Virus record (IMG/VR): IMGVR_UViG_3300037472_000045
Location: 1-22,396 of that record
Direction: 5' to 3' (one strand)
From: a virus
DNA: 22,396 nucleotides
The notes beneath the pieces are model-generated. The model was not told the DNA's origin, made no database searches, and was given only the letters and a program-made list of their open reading frames with translations. Position numbers and translations under genes: made by a program. Shown piece after piece: positions 20,852 to 22,396 of this stretch. How positions within the stretch are numbered: the first letter of the stretch is position 1; each line of letters begins with the position of its first letter.

Positions 20852-22396
20852 TCAGGTCAGGTCGATGCCGCGGCAGAAGCTCTCGGCGCGGCGGAAAACG
20901 AAGTCGACGTCTTGGAACATGGTGATGCGCAGGCGGCCCTTCTGGCTGAGGCTGTAGGGATCGACCAGAATGTCGAGCCCGCCCCACATGCCGATCAGCG
21001 CATCCGCGAAGTTGCCGAAGAACGTCTCGCCAGACGCGATCTGGTTGGTGATCTCGGTCCGGTAGCCGTTCACGGTGTTCCCCTGCTCCCAGACGGTCGA
21101 GCCGCTCGCGCCCGCGAACTTCTCGGTGGTTTTCCAATGGCCGCGCATGCGCGCATCGGCGACGTAAGCCATGCTGTTGACGTCCGCGTTCGACGCGGAG
21201 ATCTCCGTCTCCATCGCAACCACCTCGGCGAATGTCGGCAGCAGCACGCCACCGCCCGAGCCGGCCCCGCCGAAATCGATGGTGGCAAGCCCGGACAGGT
21301 TGCGCAGGCCAAGCGGCTGGTTTGCGGAACCGGAGCCATAGAAGAACCCGCGATCGATGCCGATCGCGAGCGTGCTCGCGAGGTCGCGGCGCACCAGCCC
21401 CTCGATGTCGATCGAAGACTGCTGCAGCAGCTTGCGCGTGATCGTGCCATGGGCCGAAATGGTCTTCGGCGCCATGCTGACCTGATCCATGTCCAGCGCG
21501 GATTCGGTGGAGTCGGCGTCCTCATCCAGCCAATAGGCCGTGGCCCCGCCGGTCTGCCGCGGGATATCGACGTTCCCGACAAGCCCGCCCAGCGGCGTGC
21601 CCAGCTGCATCGCAATGGTGCGATTGCGCAGCATCTCGACAAAGGATTCCGACAGCAGCTCGGTCGCGATCGAGAACCCGCCGGTGTCGCCGGCAGCGCC
21701 GCCGGCGGTGTCGGTGTTGAGGGCGCGCATCAGCACCTCGGGCGGGATCAGCAGGCCCTTGGCCGAACGCCCCGACAGCCGCGCCCGCTCGGTCGCGGCC
21801 GAAACAAGATCGAGCTCAAGCGCGGCGTGCCGCTGGGCCCGCGCGTCGGTCGGGTTGAAGGCGGCCTGAAACAGCCGCAAGAACCGAAAGCCGTCCGCAT
21901 CGCCTGTGGTCGCGCCGCCCGCGGCGTCGCCGGCTGCAAGCGGACGGTTGCCGCCGCGCTGGTTGACGTGCGCCAGCAGGGCCCGCTGGAAGTCCTCCGG
22001 GCTCTTGCCGGTCTCGATGAACTGCGACGCGAGGTCGAGCGCATCATATTCGCGGCCCAGCGTCATGATCGCGGCGACGCGCTGCTGGCTGCGGCTCTCG
22101 CCCTCGCCGCGCGCGTGCGCCATGTCCGCGCCGGCTCGCTCGAGCACTTCGAGGATCTCGATGATCTTGCCGGCATCGTCCACCTTGGCCCGGACGAGGT
22201 TGCCCTCGGCGTCGCGCAGGATCTTGCTGTTCATGGTGTAGTCCTCGTTGGCAGCGCGCGCGGCGCCGGGGTTGGCTGTTGCCTCATCCTCGCCGACCGC
22301 CGGCTCCCGATCCTCTGGCGGATTTCCCGGCGCCGGTGCGGCGCGTCCCACGCCGACCGAGGCGTCGGCAGGCACGCTCACGATGCTGATCTCGTA
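20852..22396 (-). CDS. Prohead protease-major capsid fusion protein (5' end outside window)
   Basis: The open frame runs in from the right edge; 514 residues are visible. The first residues, YEISIVSVPADASVGVGR, are the characteristic C-terminal motif of HK97-type prohead proteases. This shows that the protease is fused ahead of the capsid and that an in-frame GTG at 22381 is not the real start. An acidic linker, a charged helical delta/scaffold segment (about 55-160), then the HK97 capsid fold follow: LLIPPEVLMRALN, TGGFSIATELLSESFVEMLR, VDIPRQTGGATAYWLDEDA and GIDRGFFYGSGSANQPLG. The C-terminal LRITMFQDVDFVFRRAES closes it. The protease is predicted to cut itself away during head maturation. 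Copy C of the junction repeat lies in the linker. Confidence 0.92.
   Translation of the reverse strand, partial: YEISIVSVPADASVGVGRAAPAPGNPPEDREPAVGEDEATANPGAARAANEDYTMNSKILRDAEGNLVRAKVDDAGKIIEILEVLERAGADMAHARGEGESRSQQRVAAIMTLGREYDALDLASQFIETGKSPEDFQRALLAHVNQRGGNRPLAAGDAAGGATTGDADGFRFLRLFQAAFNPTDARAQRHAALELDLVSAATERARLSGRSAKGLLIPPEVLMRALNTDTAGGAAGDTGGFSIATELLSESFVEMLRNRTIAMQLGTPLGGLVGNVDIPRQTGGATAYWLDEDADSTESALDMDQVSMAPKTISAHGTITRKLLQQSSIDIEGLVRRDLASTLAIGIDRGFFYGSGSANQPLGLRNLSGLATIDFGGAGSGGGVLLPTFAEVVAMETEISASNADVNSMAYVADARMRGHWKTTEKFAGASGSTVWEQGNTVNGYRTEITNQIASGETFFGNFADALIGMWGGLDILVDPYSLSQKGRLRITMFQDVDFVFRRAESFCRGIDLT
22310..22329 (-). repeat. Junction repeat, copy C (inside the protease-capsid linker)
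   Basis: The + strand ATCCTCTGGCGGATTTCCCG is identical to the core of copies A and B, and extends to 22 bp with copy A. Unlike those, it lies in coding DNA. On the - strand it encodes GNPPEDRE in the flexible linker between protease and capsid parts. Confidence 0.85.

Noticed and set aside
1-22396. CRISPR arrays or insertion sequences
   Set aside because: No regularly spaced repeats and no transposase or terminal inverted repeats were seen. The three junction repeats are thousands of bases apart.

Overview
This window is a stretch of a temperate tailed-phage genome. The base composition is high-GC, and the phage carries a classic bacterial-type single-stranded DNA-binding protein with a DDDMPF tail. 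Together with the protease-capsid fusion, this suggests an alphaproteobacterial host, but the host is inferred and not shown directly. The tail genes follow the P2 order (V, W, J, I, fibres, sheath FI, tube FII, E/E', T, U, X, D), which predicts a contractile-tailed virion. The head genes are HK97/lambda-like: a prohead protease-major capsid fusion, an FII-like joining protein and a Z-like protein. The genome is therefore a mosaic.

Layout. Positions 1-3039 (+ strand) hold a compact, translationally coupled early operon: small membrane proteins, a repeated helix-turn-helix protein, an unknown 193-194 aa protein, an excisionase-like helix-turn-helix protein and a tyrosine recombinase. Positions 3040-3444 have no gene. 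This gap holds four direct copies of an (T/C)GGCACAC octamer around an 18-nt tRNA-3'-end-like stretch, and it is the best attP candidate. It is followed by ssb (+). A long inverted repeat then separates ssb from a convergent 70-aa gene, which has its own promoter overlapped by a perfect dyad. From 4368 to the right edge everything is one rightward-starting, leftward-transcribed (- strand) late operon. Read in the direction of transcription it runs: capsid fusion, small head protein, head-tail joining, Z-like, small beta protein, an 820-aa LamG-like adhesin, membrane protein (holin candidate), tail terminator candidate, V, W, J, I, tail spike, collar fibre, fibre-assembly-like protein, sheath, tube, E (with E' in the -1 frame), tape measure, U, X, D. 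Most junctions overlap by 1-14 nt.

How it works together. The left operon and int control integration and excision. The late operon builds the head, joins it to a contractile tail, and supplies at least two and perhaps three host-recognition proteins (LamG-like adhesin, beta-helix spike, collar fibre). In P2, gene D and int lie on either side of attP in the free phage and at opposite ends of the prophage. They are adjacent here, so if the attP call is right this is the unintegrated arrangement.

The most unusual points are: a 20-25 bp element repeated three times at module junctions, twice starting on a stop codon; three tandem copies of the fibre's terminal CIKF-stop codons differing only by synonymous bases; a low-GC replacement of the C-terminal domain of the 820-aa protein; a probable -1 frameshift at E/E'; and the candidate attP.
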